NCBI GenBank assembly: GCA_022649665.1
Contig: JALCOL010000005.1
Location: forward strand, 104,080 to 168,079
DNA from: Enterococcaceae bacterium
GTDB lineage: Bacteria > Bacillota > Bacilli > Lactobacillales > Enterococcaceae
Length of the DNA stretch: 64,000 bases
Direction of reading: 5' to 3'
The translations under genes were made by a program, and so were the position numbers. Below, one piece after another: positions 18,635 through 27,592 of this stretch. Each line of letters begins with the position of its first letter. Position 1 is the stretch's first letter. The notes beneath the pieces were generated by a model, which saw only the letters and a program-made list of their open reading frames with translations, was not told the DNA's origin and ran no database searches.

Positions 18635-19439
18635 TTTTTCTACGGTAGAAACAATTGATTTGTTAAGCAATAAGGCAGTTGTTAAGAGTAAATTGAATCT
18701 TGCCAAATTGACGCTTCTAGGAATTATGGCCGGCGTGTGTATCGCGCTTGGGTATCTGGCATTTGTTCGTGTTTCCGGCACTGCACCAAAAGAATGGGGC
18801 AGCTTCAATTCATTCTTGGGCGCCTGTCTTTTCCCGATCGGCCTGATCGCGCTGACATTTTTGGGCGGCGAGCTGGTAACTGGGAATATGATGGTCATGA
18901 CATTCGGCTGGCTGGAAAAGAAAACCGGTCTTGGCGACTTGGCCAGCAACTGGATCTTGGTTTTGATCACGAACTGTATCGGCGGTCTGCTCGTGGCACT
19001 GTTCTTCGGCCACATCGTTGGACTTACTGAAGGCGACTTCGCCGCGAAAACGATCGCGGTGGCGGCTGCAAAAGTCGGCGATTCACCGCTTCAAGCAATC
19101 GTTTCAGGAGTCGGCTGCAATATCTTCGTATGTATGGCAGTTTTCCTGGGTGCGATGAGCAAGAGCTTTGTCGGCAAACTGATCGGCATTTGGTTCCCGA
19201 TCATGATCTTTGTTGTCAGCGGCTTCCAGCACGTGGTGGCTAATGCTTTCATCCTGCCTGCAGCAATCTTTGCTGGCGGCGCGATCACTTGGGGACAAGC
19301 ATTAGCAAACATCGTTTATGTATTTATCGGCAACGCGATCAGCGGAGCACTATTCTTGGCAGTCCCGGTTTACTTCGCAAATCGCCCGGCAAAAGTTCCG
19401 GCAGAAGAATCTGTGAAAAACGTGGAACAGGTGATTTAA
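18627..19439 (+). CDS. Formate/nitrite transporter family channel (FdhC/FocA-like)
   Basis: 270 residues with about six membrane helices, the FNT pore architecture. Recognisable segments are FLGACLFPIGLIALTFLGGELVTGNMM (about 70-95) and GVGCNIFVCMAVFLG (about 157-171, the duplicated half-helix region). Position between mobA and formate dehydrogenase subunits strongly suggests formate import for oxidation or release of formate. GGAGGAAA precedes the ATG, which lies within the 3' end of mobA, so the two are coupled. Confidence 0.92.
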   Translation: MDSFSTVETIDLLSNKAVVKSKLNLAKLTLLGIMAGVCIALGYLAFVRVSGTAPKEWGSFNSFLGACLFPIGLIALTFLGGELVTGNMMVMTFGWLEKKTGLGDLASNWILVLITNCIGGLLVALFFGHIVGLTEGDFAAKTIAVAAAKVGDSPLQAIVSGVGCNIFVCMAVFLGAMSKSFVGKLIGIWFPIMIFVVSGFQHVVANAFILPAAIFAGGAITWGQALANIVYVFIGNAISGALFLAVPVYFANRPAKVPAEESVKNVEQVI

Positions 19440-20039
19440 TTGAAAACAATGTTAAACAATGTTCCGCAAATGATCCAAATCGGCTCAACTGGACGCAACA
19501 GTGGCAAAACCACTGTTGCGCGTCAGCTGATCAAACGGTTCAAAGCGGAGTATCCGATTTACGCGGTCAAGATCATTACGATCACCGGTGCACGCGGCAA
19601 GTGCCAGCGCGGCGGTGAAGGCTGCGGGATCTGCACCAGCATCTCGGATGGTTTCGATTTGACGGAAGAAACAAAGCGCGGCACGAAAGATACAATGGAA
19701 CTCTTGAAAGCCGGCGCGGAAAAAGTTTACCTATTAAAAGCGTTCGAAGACCATCTCCTGGACGGTTTTTTGGCGTTTATGAAGCAAGTTCCCAAAAATG
19801 CCTTGATCATCTGCGAGTCAAATTCGCTGCGCGAGCTGATTGCGCCGGGAGTATTCGTGATGATGAATAATCAGAAGAAACGAATCAAACCAACGGCTGC
19901 CAAAGTATTCGATATGGCAGATGTATATTTGGAAGACGCGGCTGATCCGCTTCTGGATCAAGTTTCGATCTGCCGCGATCAGCAGCAGCGCTTGATGTGG
20001 TTTGCCCCGCACACTGCTTGCCAATGTGCGATAAGCTGA
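19440..20039 (+). CDS. MobB-like P-loop NTPase
   Basis: 199 residues. Walker A GSTGRNSGKTTVAR is at about 15-28; a cysteine cluster GKCQRGGEGCGIC follows at about 57-69, which is unusual for MobB and could bind metal or an Fe-S cluster. Length and position next to mobA and fdh genes fit a MobB-type GTP-binding helper of MGD synthesis. A TTG start at 19440 follows GGTGATTTAA; an ATG lies three codons later. An alternative is a different P-loop maturation factor for formate dehydrogenase. Confidence 0.65.
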   Translation: MKTMLNNVPQMIQIGSTGRNSGKTTVARQLIKRFKAEYPIYAVKIITITGARGKCQRGGEGCGICTSISDGFDLTEETKRGTKDTMELLKAGAEKVYLLKAFEDHLLDGFLAFMKQVPKNALIICESNSLRELIAPGVFVMMNNQKKRIKPTAAKVFDMADVYLEDAADPLLDQVSICRDQQQRLMWFAPHTACQCAIS

Positions 20040-20059
20040 AAGAAAAAGGAGAAAAAAAG

Positions 20060-20548
20060 ATGCCTACTTTGATCATTGACGAAAAAGAGAAAATTATCGA
20101 TCGCCACGGTGCGAACCCTGAAAAGATCCTCAATATTTTGATTGATTTGCAATTCGCCTCTCCTGAAGGCTACATTGATCAGGAAACTGCCCAGTTGGTC
20201 GCTGATCGACTACATATGAAAGAAACGCGGGTTTACGAGATCATCAGCTTTTACGCGATTTTGAAGGATACGCCGCAAGCACGCTACACGATCAAAGTGT
20301 GCAGCAGCTCCCCTTGCCATTTTTCCGGCGGAACGATGGTCATGCAAAGTCTTGAAAAAGCTCTTGGAGTCAAAGAAAACGAAGCGACAGATGACAACCT
20401 GTTCATGTACCACGGCATTCCGTGTGTCGGGGCTTGCGGACAAGGTCCAGTCATCAAGATCAAAGATACGGTATTTGGCAATTTGAATCCTGCCAAGATC
20501 GAACAATTGGTCAAAGATCTGCGCGACGGGCGCTACCCTGAGTTATAA
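20060..20548 (+). CDS. NuoE-like [2Fe-2S] subunit of NADH-linked formate dehydrogenase
   Basis: 162 residues. Thioredoxin-like [2Fe-2S] protein of the NuoE / FdsG / HydC type. Ligand motifs are CSSSPCHFSGG (about 85-95) and CVGACGQGP (about 126-134); four cysteines in the expected 4+4 arrangement. It would pass electrons between the FMN subunit next door and the Fe-S chain of FdhA. AAGGAG precedes the ATG. Gap to the nuoF-like gene is 12 bases. Confidence 0.92.
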   Translation: MPTLIIDEKEKIIDRHGANPEKILNILIDLQFASPEGYIDQETAQLVADRLHMKETRVYEIISFYAILKDTPQARYTIKVCSSSPCHFSGGTMVMQSLEKALGVKENEATDDNLFMYHGIPCVGACGQGPVIKIKDTVFGNLNPAKIEQLVKDLRDGRYPEL

Positions 20549-20560
20549 GTAGGAGGAAAA

Positions 20561-21859
20561 ATGATGGAGAGAAATCAAGCAGTTTTAACAGCACGTTTCG
20601 GCAAAATGGACGACTGTACAGACGTCTTGGAATATCGGGCACTCGGCGGATATCGCGGACTAGAAAAAGCCGCAGCGATGGATAAAGAAAAAATCCTCGA
20701 CGAACTCGATACAGCGAACCTACGCGGACGCGGCGGTGCGGCTTATCCGCTCGGCAAAAAATGGCGCCATTTGTATTTTGCAAAAGGCGACACGAAATAC
20801 GTCGTTTGTAACGGCGACGAAGGGGAACCAGGAACATTCAAGGACAAAGCATTGCTTGAATTCGATCCGCTGTCAGTCATTGAAGGGATGACGATCGCGG
20901 GCTACCTGTTCAAAGCGAAGAAAGGCTACATCTATATTCGCGGCGAATACCGCAATGTCCATCAAATTTTCCAGCAAGCACTTGAAAATGCCCGCGAAAA
21001 CAACATGCTTGGCGAAAATATTTTAGGGATCGACGGTTTCAATTATGACATCGAAGTCGTCTCCGGCGCCGGCGCTTATATTTGCGGCGAAAACTCAGCA
21101 CTATTGAACTCGATCGAAGGCAAGACTGGCCGTCCGCGCGTGAAACCGCCGCACTTGGCTGATGTTGGTCTATACGGAAAACCGACGCTTGTCAACAACG
21201 TCGAATCATTTGCCAGCGTGCCCGTTATTTTGAGTCTTGGCGGCCAAGGGTTCTTGGATCTCGGAACTCCGCAAAGCGGCGGCACGAAGTTGATCTGCCT
21301 TTCGGGGCACGTCAAAAACCGCGGAATGTACGAAATCAACTTGGGCACACCGTTGACTGATATCATTTATTCAGAAGAATTCGGCGGCGGCTCTTCAACG
21401 GGGCGTCCGCTCAAATTCATCCACTTCGGCGGCCAATCGGGCCCGCTCGGTACGATGGGACAGATCCAAGATTGCAACTATTCCTATGAAAGCATGTGGG
21501 AACATGAGCTGTCGATCGGTTCCGGCGCACTCGTTGTCATGGACAACAGTGTCAATGTCGTTGATTATTTGGCAAATGTCGCAGCGTTCTTTGTTCATGA
21601 ATCTTGCGGAAAATGTACCCCGTGCCGCTTGGGCACGCAGCGCATTCTTGAATTGCTGCAAAAATTCCAAAAAGGCGAAGGCAAACCGGGCGATATGGAA
21701 GTCTTCGAAAGCATGCTGACGCATGTGACGCAAATGTCGGCTTGCGGTTTGGGACAATCGGTTGCCAACTCGATGGTCAGTGCGATGAAACTGTTCCCGG
21801 ATGACTTCAAACATGCGATCAACTGGGAAGCCAAAGAAGTCCAGGAGGTAATTTGGTAA
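20561..21859 (+). CDS. NuoF-like FMN/NADH-binding subunit of formate dehydrogenase
   Basis: 432 residues. NADH-binding LRGRGGAAYPLGKKW (about 47-61), FMN-binding NGDEGEPGTFKDK (about 85-97), GAGAYICGENSALLNSIEG (about 169-187), and the C-terminal 4Fe-4S motif SCGKCTPCRLG (about 348-358). It lacks the N-terminal thioredoxin domain seen in HydB and electron-bifurcating homologues. With the NuoE-like subunit and FdhA this gives a soluble NAD-coupled formate dehydrogenase like FdsGBA. AGGAGGAAAA precedes the ATG. The stop overlaps the fdhA ATG by one base. Confidence 0.93.
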   Translation: MMERNQAVLTARFGKMDDCTDVLEYRALGGYRGLEKAAAMDKEKILDELDTANLRGRGGAAYPLGKKWRHLYFAKGDTKYVVCNGDEGEPGTFKDKALLEFDPLSVIEGMTIAGYLFKAKKGYIYIRGEYRNVHQIFQQALENARENNMLGENILGIDGFNYDIEVVSGAGAYICGENSALLNSIEGKTGRPRVKPPHLADVGLYGKPTLVNNVESFASVPVILSLGGQGFLDLGTPQSGGTKLICLSGHVKNRGMYEINLGTPLTDIIYSEEFGGGSSTGRPLKFIHFGGQSGPLGTMGQIQDCNYSYESMWEHELSIGSGALVVMDNSVNVVDYLANVAAFFVHESCGKCTPCRLGTQRILELLQKFQKGEGKPGDMEVFESMLTHVTQMSACGLGQSVANSMVSAMKLFPDDFKHAINWEAKEVQEVIW

Positions 21860-24648
21860 TGATGGAAATGAATGCGAAAACTGAAATCAAAATTCCTACA
21901 GTTACGCTGACGATCGATGGAAGCGAAGTAACTGTTCCGAAAGAAACAACGATCCTCCAAGCTGCTGAAGCAGCGGGAATCGAAATTCCAACATTGTGCC
22001 ATCTGAAAGAATTGTCGCCTGACGGTTCTTGCCGGATGTGTGTCGTTGAAGTCGAAGGCGGCCGCAAAGGCGGGTTAGTCACCGCTTGTACCGCACACGC
22101 CCAAGAAGGCATGAACATTTTCACCCAAAACGAAAAAGTCCGCAATTCGCGCCGTTTTGTTTTGGACCTGTTGCTCAGCAACCACACGCTTGACTGCTTC
22201 AACTGCTCGTCTAACGGCGAATGCAAACTGCAAGACTACAGCTTGGAATATGATATGCCGCGCTCAAGCTTCTTCGGCAAACGCCAGCCGGCGAATACGC
22301 AAGATACGACAAATCCATTCTTCAACTATGATCCGGAAAAATGCATCATGTGCCGCAAATGTTCGCGGGTCTGCCAATTGCGCCAAGGGCGTGACGTGGT
22401 AGCGATCGCCCGCCGCGGGTTCGACACGAAAATGATGCCAAGCTACGGTGAAGATTGGGATCAATCGATCTGCGAATCTTGCGGCAACTGCGTTTCAGTC
22501 TGCCCGACCGGCGCATTGACCGAAAAAGATCATCAACATTACCGCGTATGGCAAACGAAACGCGTTCGGACGACTTGTCCGCATTGCGGAACTGGCTGCC
22601 AAATGGACTTGGTCGTTAAAAACAATAAAGTAGTTGGCGTTGAACCAGCCAACGGTGCTGCAAACAAAAATCTTTTGTGCGTCAAAGGCAAATTTGGTTC
22701 TTACAAATTTGTCAGCTCCGGCGATCGTTTGACGACTCCGCTGATCAAACGCAACGGCGAATTCGTTCCGGCAACTTGGGACGAGGCGCTGGAACTCGTT
22801 ACGAAAAAATTCTCTGAATTAAAAGAAGAATACGGTGCCGACAGTCTGGCCGGCTTCTCCTGCTCGCGTTCGACCAATGAAGACAACTTTGTTTTTGAAA
22901 AAATGGTGCGCACTGCATTTGAAACGAACAACGTTGATAACTGCGCGCGGGTCTGCCACTCTGCCAGTGTCCATGGCTTAGCCAACACCCTCGGGAGCGG
23001 GGCAATGACGAATACGATCGAAGACATCACGACGGATGTCGACACGATCCTCTTGGTCGGCTCCAATACGACCGAAGCGCATCCAGTCATCGGAACGCAA
23101 ATTCGCGAAGCCGTCGCTAATGGCGCAAAATTGATCGTCGTTGACCCGCGCCGGATCGACTTGGTGAATGAAGCTACGATGCATTTGCAAGTCAAAGCAG
23201 GGACGAACGTTGCCTTTGCCAACGGCTTGATGAATGTCATCATCAATGAAGGTCTGGTCGATGAAAAATTCGTCGCTGAACGGACTGAAGGCTATGAAGA
23301 AATGAAAGAACTCGTCAAAGATTATACGCCGGAAAAAGTGGCGGAAATCTGCGAGATCAATGCGGATGACTTGATCAAAGCCGCTGAAATGTACGCCAAA
23401 GCGGACAAAGCGCCGATCATCTACTGCCTCGGTGTTACGGAACATACGACGGGTACTGAAGGCGTTATGAGCATGTCGAACATTGCGATGCTTGTCGGCA
23501 AGATCGGCCGCGCCGGCTGCGGCGTCAATCCGCTTCGTGGACAAAACAACGTCCAAGGCGCTTGCGACATGGGCTGTTCGCCATTTGACTTCCCAGGCTA
23601 CCAAAAAGTAGCAAATCCGGAAGTTCTTGCGAAATTCGAAAAAGCTTGGGATACTAAGCTGAATCCGAAAATCGGGAAAACATCGACACAAGTCTTCCCG
23701 GCTGCGATCGAAGGCGATATCAAAGGCTTGTACATTTTCGGGGAAGATCCGATCGTGACTGATCCAGACACGAATCATGTCCGACGCGCACTCGAAAGTC
23801 TTGATTTCTTCGTATTGCAAGAACTCTTCATGACGGAAACTGCTGAATATGCAGACGTGATCCTGCCAGGGATCAGTTATGCTGAAAAAGACGGGACGTT
23901 CACGAATACAGAACGCCGGATCCAACGCGTCAGAAAAGCGATCGAACCGCGCGGCGAAGCGCGCGAAGACTTCAAAGTCTTCTGTGAGATCGCGACCCGC
24001 ATGGGCTACCCGATGGATTATGATTCCGCAAGCGACATCATGGATGAAATGGCAAGTGTGATGCCGACATTCGGCGGGGTCAACTACCGTCGTTTGGAAG
24101 AAACGGGCGGTCTGCAATGGCCATGTCGTACTTTGGACGATCCGGGTACCCCGATCATGCACGTCGGCAAATTCGCCCGCGGCAAAGGCTTGTTCATGGC
24201 GATCCCATACAAACCATCCCGCGAATTGCCGGATGCCGAATATCCATTCCTGCTTTCGACAGGCCGCATGCTTTACCATTACAATGCGCGTGCGATGACT
24301 GGCCGGACGGAAGGGATCAATCAAATCTCGAACGAATCTTATATCGAGATCAACTTTGAAGATGCGAATCGTTTGGGCATCCAAGATGGCGATAAAGTCC
24401 GGGTTGCTTCCCGCCGCGGCGTTATCGAAACGAATGCTGCAGTTGGCGACCGCGTGATGGCAGATTCTGTCTTCATGACGTTCCACTTCCCAGACGGCAA
24501 TGCCAACGAATTGACGAACTCTGCAACTGACGACATCGCCTTCATTCCAGAATTCAAAGTCTGCGCAGTGAAGATCGAACCTGTTGCCGGCGAAGATGAA
24601 GTCGATGATGAAAATATGTTTTCGAAAGAAGAAACACTGAACGTATAG
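21859..24648 (+). CDS. fdhA: Formate dehydrogenase alpha subunit (Mo/W-bis-MGD, NuoG-like N terminus)
   Basis: About 929 residues. Order: [2Fe-2S] ferredoxin domain (about 10-90, CHLKELSPDGSCRMC); a His-Cys3 cluster (DCFNCSSNGEC, about 115); two 4Fe-4S motifs (CIMCRKCSRVC, CESCGNCVSVC); a 4Fe-4S site in the molybdopterin domain (CPHCGTGC); and the catalytic RVCHSASVHGL. The active-site residue is cysteine, not selenocysteine. The C-terminal dinucleotide-binding domain is complete. It oxidises formate to CO2, with NAD coupling through the two upstream subunits. ATG 21859 overlaps the nuoF stop. Confidence 0.95.
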   Translation: MMEMNAKTEIKIPTVTLTIDGSEVTVPKETTILQAAEAAGIEIPTLCHLKELSPDGSCRMCVVEVEGGRKGGLVTACTAHAQEGMNIFTQNEKVRNSRRFVLDLLLSNHTLDCFNCSSNGECKLQDYSLEYDMPRSSFFGKRQPANTQDTTNPFFNYDPEKCIMCRKCSRVCQLRQGRDVVAIARRGFDTKMMPSYGEDWDQSICESCGNCVSVCPTGALTEKDHQHYRVWQTKRVRTTCPHCGTGCQMDLVVKNNKVVGVEPANGAANKNLLCVKGKFGSYKFVSSGDRLTTPLIKRNGEFVPATWDEALELVTKKFSELKEEYGADSLAGFSCSRSTNEDNFVFEKMVRTAFETNNVDNCARVCHSASVHGLANTLGSGAMTNTIEDITTDVDTILLVGSNTTEAHPVIGTQIREAVANGAKLIVVDPRRIDLVNEATMHLQVKAGTNVAFANGLMNVIINEGLVDEKFVAERTEGYEEMKELVKDYTPEKVAEICEINADDLIKAAEMYAKADKAPIIYCLGVTEHTTGTEGVMSMSNIAMLVGKIGRAGCGVNPLRGQNNVQGACDMGCSPFDFPGYQKVANPEVLAKFEKAWDTKLNPKIGKTSTQVFPAAIEGDIKGLYIFGEDPIVTDPDTNHVRRALESLDFFVLQELFMTETAEYADVILPGISYAEKDGTFTNTERRIQRVRKAIEPRGEAREDFKVFCEIATRMGYPMDYDSASDIMDEMASVMPTFGGVNYRRLEETGGLQWPCRTLDDPGTPIMHVGKFARGKGLFMAIPYKPSRELPDAEYPFLLSTGRMLYHYNARAMTGRTEGINQISNESYIEINFEDANRLGIQDGDKVRVASRRGVIETNAAVGDRVMADSVFMTFHFPDGNANELTNSATDDIAFIPEFKVCAVKIEPVAGEDEVDDENMFSKEETLNV

Positions 24649-24670
24649 ACAGCAAAAGGAAGGAACAGCA

Positions 24671-25879
24671 ATGATCGAATTAGAAGATGCGATCGAACTC
24701 GCAAAACACGCGCTTTCTTCTCAGCAAGAAACGGAACACCTCCCGATCGAAGAGGCTTTCGGTCGGGTCACGGGAGCAGCGGTCTTCTCACCAGTCGCTG
24801 TTCCTTCTTTTCCGCGTTCCGGGATGGACGGCTATGCGATTTTCGCCGAGGATGCACAGGGCGCTTCGAAAGAAGAGCCGGTGACGCTCACAGTCGTCGG
24901 CACGCTTTTTGCCGGCGATGATCCAGAGCGGCTTTCTCCCTCACCCGGTGAAGCAGTGCGGATCATGACTGGTGCCGGAGTGCCGGGAGCGATGGACGCG
25001 GTGATCAAGCAGGAGTGGACGGATCTTGGCGACAAGACCGTTCAGCTTTTTCGCGAAGTCGCGCGCGGCACGAATTACTCGCCGATCGGTGAAGACATCG
25101 CTGCCGGTCAGGAAATTTTCCCGGCGCATCATTATTTGAACAGCACCAGCATCGGCATTCTTGCCAGCATGGGACTTGAGACAGTCGAAGTCCTGAAGCC
25201 GCTGCGCGTCGGGATCATTTCGACCGGCAGCGAGCTGGTTTTCCCGGGAGAGCGGCTGGCGCGCGGCAAGATCTATAACAGCAATCTGTATACATTGGCG
25301 TCGTTTATCCGCGCCTCGCAGGCAGAACTGGTTTTTACCGCGATCTCAAGCGATGATCCGGCTGAATTTGCGCACATCTATAATGTGTATGCCGACGATA
25401 TCGATCTTTTGATCACGACCGGCGGTGTTTCAGTCGGTGAAAAAGATTTTATGCCGCAAGCGATCAAAGAGATCAATGGGCATGAGCTGTTCCACTATGT
25501 CAATATGAAGCCCGGTACGCCGATGATGGCGTCAAAAGAAGGCGAGCGTTTGATTTTGTCGCTTTCCGGCAATCCATTTGCCTCGCTGGTCAACTTCCAT
25601 TTGTTTTACTGGGAGACATTGGCGCACTTTTATCAAAACCCGCATTTCGGTTTGAAGCGCGAAGAAGGCGTGATCCGCGCGGGGGAGATGAAGCCCGGCA
25701 AACTGCGGCGCTTCGTTCGTGCGAACGTCAAAGCCGGACAAGTCGATATCACCGCCAAAAATCATCATTCTTCTGTTTTCCACAATTTAGCGGAAAGCAA
25801 TTGCCTGATCGAGCAGCAAGCGGGACAAACACTGAAAGCCGGCGACAAAGTGCAGCTTTGCTACTGGAAAGAAGCATAA
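24671..25879 (+). CDS. moeA: Molybdopterin molybdenumtransferase
   Basis: 402 residues. Inserts molybdate (or tungstate) into adenylated molybdopterin. MoeA features: SGMDGYAIFAEDA (about 55-67), GEAVRIMTGAGVP (about 94-106), STGSELVFPG (about 185-194), TTGGVSVGEKDF (about 255-266), and LSGNPFASLVNF (about 295-306). AAGGAAGGAA precedes the ATG, 22 bases after fdhA, so it belongs to the same operon. A repeat-type terminator follows, dividing this group from moaC-moaA. Confidence 0.94.
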   Translation: MIELEDAIELAKHALSSQQETEHLPIEEAFGRVTGAAVFSPVAVPSFPRSGMDGYAIFAEDAQGASKEEPVTLTVVGTLFAGDDPERLSPSPGEAVRIMTGAGVPGAMDAVIKQEWTDLGDKTVQLFREVARGTNYSPIGEDIAAGQEIFPAHHYLNSTSIGILASMGLETVEVLKPLRVGIISTGSELVFPGERLARGKIYNSNLYTLASFIRASQAELVFTAISSDDPAEFAHIYNVYADDIDLLITTGGVSVGEKDFMPQAIKEINGHELFHYVNMKPGTPMMASKEGERLILSLSGNPFASLVNFHLFYWETLAHFYQNPHFGLKREEGVIRAGEMKPGKLRRFVRANVKAGQVDITAKNHHSSVFHNLAESNCLIEQQAGQTLKAGDKVQLCYWKEA

Positions 25880-25883
25880 GAAA

Positions 25884-25959
25884 AGCGAGCAGCTTTTTGG
25901 ACCCTGTTTATTAAGAAAATAAGAGGCATGACAAGACTTTTGTCATTGCCTCTTTTTTT
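25884..25959. repeat. Dispersed hairpin repeat, copy acting as terminator after moeA
   Basis: The module GCAGCTTTTTGGACCCTGTTTATTA (25889 onward) corresponds to the GCTGCTTTTGGAACGCCGTTTATT module of other copies. It is followed by the hairpin AAGAGGCATGACA / TTGTCATTGCCTC ending in seven T residues, a good intrinsic terminator for the fdh operon. Confidence 0.7.
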
Positions 25960-26090
25960 AAGAAAACATAGGGAAACCACCATATTAATTTTGTTATACG
26001 CAAATTGTTTTTTTGTTTGAATGGTGGTAGAATTGCCTTAGCTTGCTATCACGTGTAAGCGATTTATCTGTGGATGATGGGGGGAGAAAA

Positions 26091-26600
26091 TTGGTAGAAA
26101 CGAATGGGTTAACGCACATTTCCCCAGAAGGAAACGCGTGGATGGTCGATGTTTCAGGGAAAGATACCACACACCGGACGGCACGAGCCTACGGAGAGAT
26201 CTATGTCAATCAAGAAGTAATGAAAGCGATCACCCAACATACATCAAAAAAAGGCGACGTTTTGCAAGTCGCGCGGATCGCCGGGATCATGGCAACGAAG
26301 CGGACTTCGGAGCTGATTCCATTGTGTCATCCGCTGTTTTTGACAAAAGCACAAGTCGATTTTGAAATCGATGAAAAAGCACTTTGCATCAAAGCGATTT
26401 GTTTAACGAAGACGACCGGTCAGACCGGTGTCGAAATGGAAGCGTTGACGGGTGTTTCAACAGCGCTTTTAACGATCTACGACATGTGCAAAGCTTTGGA
26501 TCGCGGGATGCAGATCACAAACATCCATCTGCTCGAGAAAATGGGCGGAAAAAGCGGTCATTATGTCGCGCGTGAAAACGAGCGGCGCGGAAAGGAGTAA
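26091..26600 (+). CDS. moaC: Cyclic pyranopterin monophosphate synthase
   Basis: About 169 residues from TTG 26091 (ribosome binding site GGGGGGAG). With MoaA it converts GTP to cyclic pyranopterin monophosphate, the first step of molybdopterin synthesis. Hallmarks: [16 protein letters not shown] (about 19-34), [19 protein letters not shown] (about 65-83), and [24 protein letters not shown] (about 115-138). An in-frame extension upstream to 26043 lacks a ribosome binding site. moaA starts 6 bases after the stop. Confidence 0.95.
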   Translation: MVETNGLTHISPEGNAWMVDVSGKDTTHRTARAYGEIYVNQEVMKAITQHTSKKGDVLQVARIAGIMATKRTSELIPLCHPLFLTKAQVDFEIDEKALCIKAICLTKTTGQTGVEMEALTGVSTALLTIYDMCKALDRGMQITNIHLLEKMGGKSGHYVARENERRGKE

Positions 26601-26606
26601 AATTGC

Positions 26607-27575
26607 ATGCGTGATGGAATGAATCGCGATATCGATTATGTCAGACTCTCAGTCACTGATCGCTGCGACTTTCGCTGTACATATTGCATGCCGCTGGATA
26701 TTCAGTTTCTTCCTGAAGAGCTGGTTCTTTCAAAAGAAGAGATTTTGTTTCTGATGAATCAATTAGCGCAAGATGGGATCAAAAAAGTCAAGATCACCGG
26801 TGGCGAGCCGCTGGTGCGGCGCGACATCATCGAGATCATCCGGGAGATCAAACAGATCCCGGGGATCGAAAATGTCACGATCACGACGAACGGTATGCTG
26901 CTCGAAAAATATGCTGAAGAACTGAAAGAAGCCGGACTTGATGGGCTGAATCTCAGTTTGGATACGCTCGACCCGGTGGAGTTTCATCAGATCACCCGTG
27001 TCGGGAAATTGGAGCAAGTCTGGGCAGGCCTTGAAAAAGCGCTTGCGATCGGCTTGCCGAATATCAAACTGAATACAGTCGCTAGAAAGGCTGAATCAGC
27101 TGAAAATCTCGTCAAAGTAGCCGCACTGGCGAAAAAGTATCCAGTGCATGTCCGCTTCATCGAAATGATGCCGATCGGTCTCGGCGAAGAAAGTCAAGGC
27201 CGCTCGCAAGAAGAAGTCCAAAAGCTTTTGGCGGATGCATTCGGGCCGCTGAAGCCGTTTGACGAGCGTTTAGGCAATGGTCCTGCGGTTTATTATGCAC
27301 TCGCCGGATTCAAGGGAAAGATCGGCTTTATCAGTGCGGTCGGTCATTGTTTCTGCGAGACGTGCAACCGGATCCGGATCACGGCCGGCGGGAATTTGAA
27401 AACTTGTTTACATATGGACGCAGGGACGAATCTGCGGCCGGCACTTCTGGCCGAGGATTCTGACGCGCTTCAAGCCCAGTTGCGCACTGCATTGCTTCAT
27501 AAGCCGGAGAAACATCATTTCGCAGATGCAAATGCCCATGGAGATACACGGTTTATGTCACAAATCGGCGGATAA
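26607..27575 (+). CDS. moaA: GTP 3',8-cyclase (radical SAM)
   Basis: 322 residues. N-terminal radical-SAM motif CDFRCTYCM (about 18-26), SAM-binding GGEPLVRRDI (about 63-72), and the C-terminal second 4Fe-4S site CFCETCNRIRIT with a further cysteine in KTCLH. It ends in Gly-Gly (SQIGG), which in MoaA is required for activity. It acts with MoaC encoded just upstream. An AAAGGAG ribosome binding site is present. The MOSC gene follows 17 bases later in the same operon. Confidence 0.96.
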   Translation: MRDGMNRDIDYVRLSVTDRCDFRCTYCMPLDIQFLPEELVLSKEEILFLMNQLAQDGIKKVKITGGEPLVRRDIIEIIREIKQIPGIENVTITTNGMLLEKYAEELKEAGLDGLNLSLDTLDPVEFHQITRVGKLEQVWAGLEKALAIGLPNIKLNTVARKAESAENLVKVAALAKKYPVHVRFIEMMPIGLGEESQGRSQEEVQKLLADAFGPLKPFDERLGNGPAVYYALAGFKGKIGFISAVGHCFCETCNRIRITAGGNLKTCLHMDAGTNLRPALLAEDSDALQAQLRTALLHKPEKHHFADANAHGDTRFMSQIGG

Positions 27576-27592
27576 GAGAGGAAGAAATCGTT

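Noticed and set aside
22978..24486. 502-codon open frame antisense to fdhA
   Set aside because: It lies wholly inside the well-supported fdhA gene, has no ribosome binding site or recognisable domain, and its composition mirrors the complementary codon pattern.
21859..24648. Selenocysteine in formate dehydrogenase
   Set aside because: The active-site codon region gives RVCHSAS with an ordinary cysteine codon, there is no in-frame TGA, and no SECIS-like stem is required.
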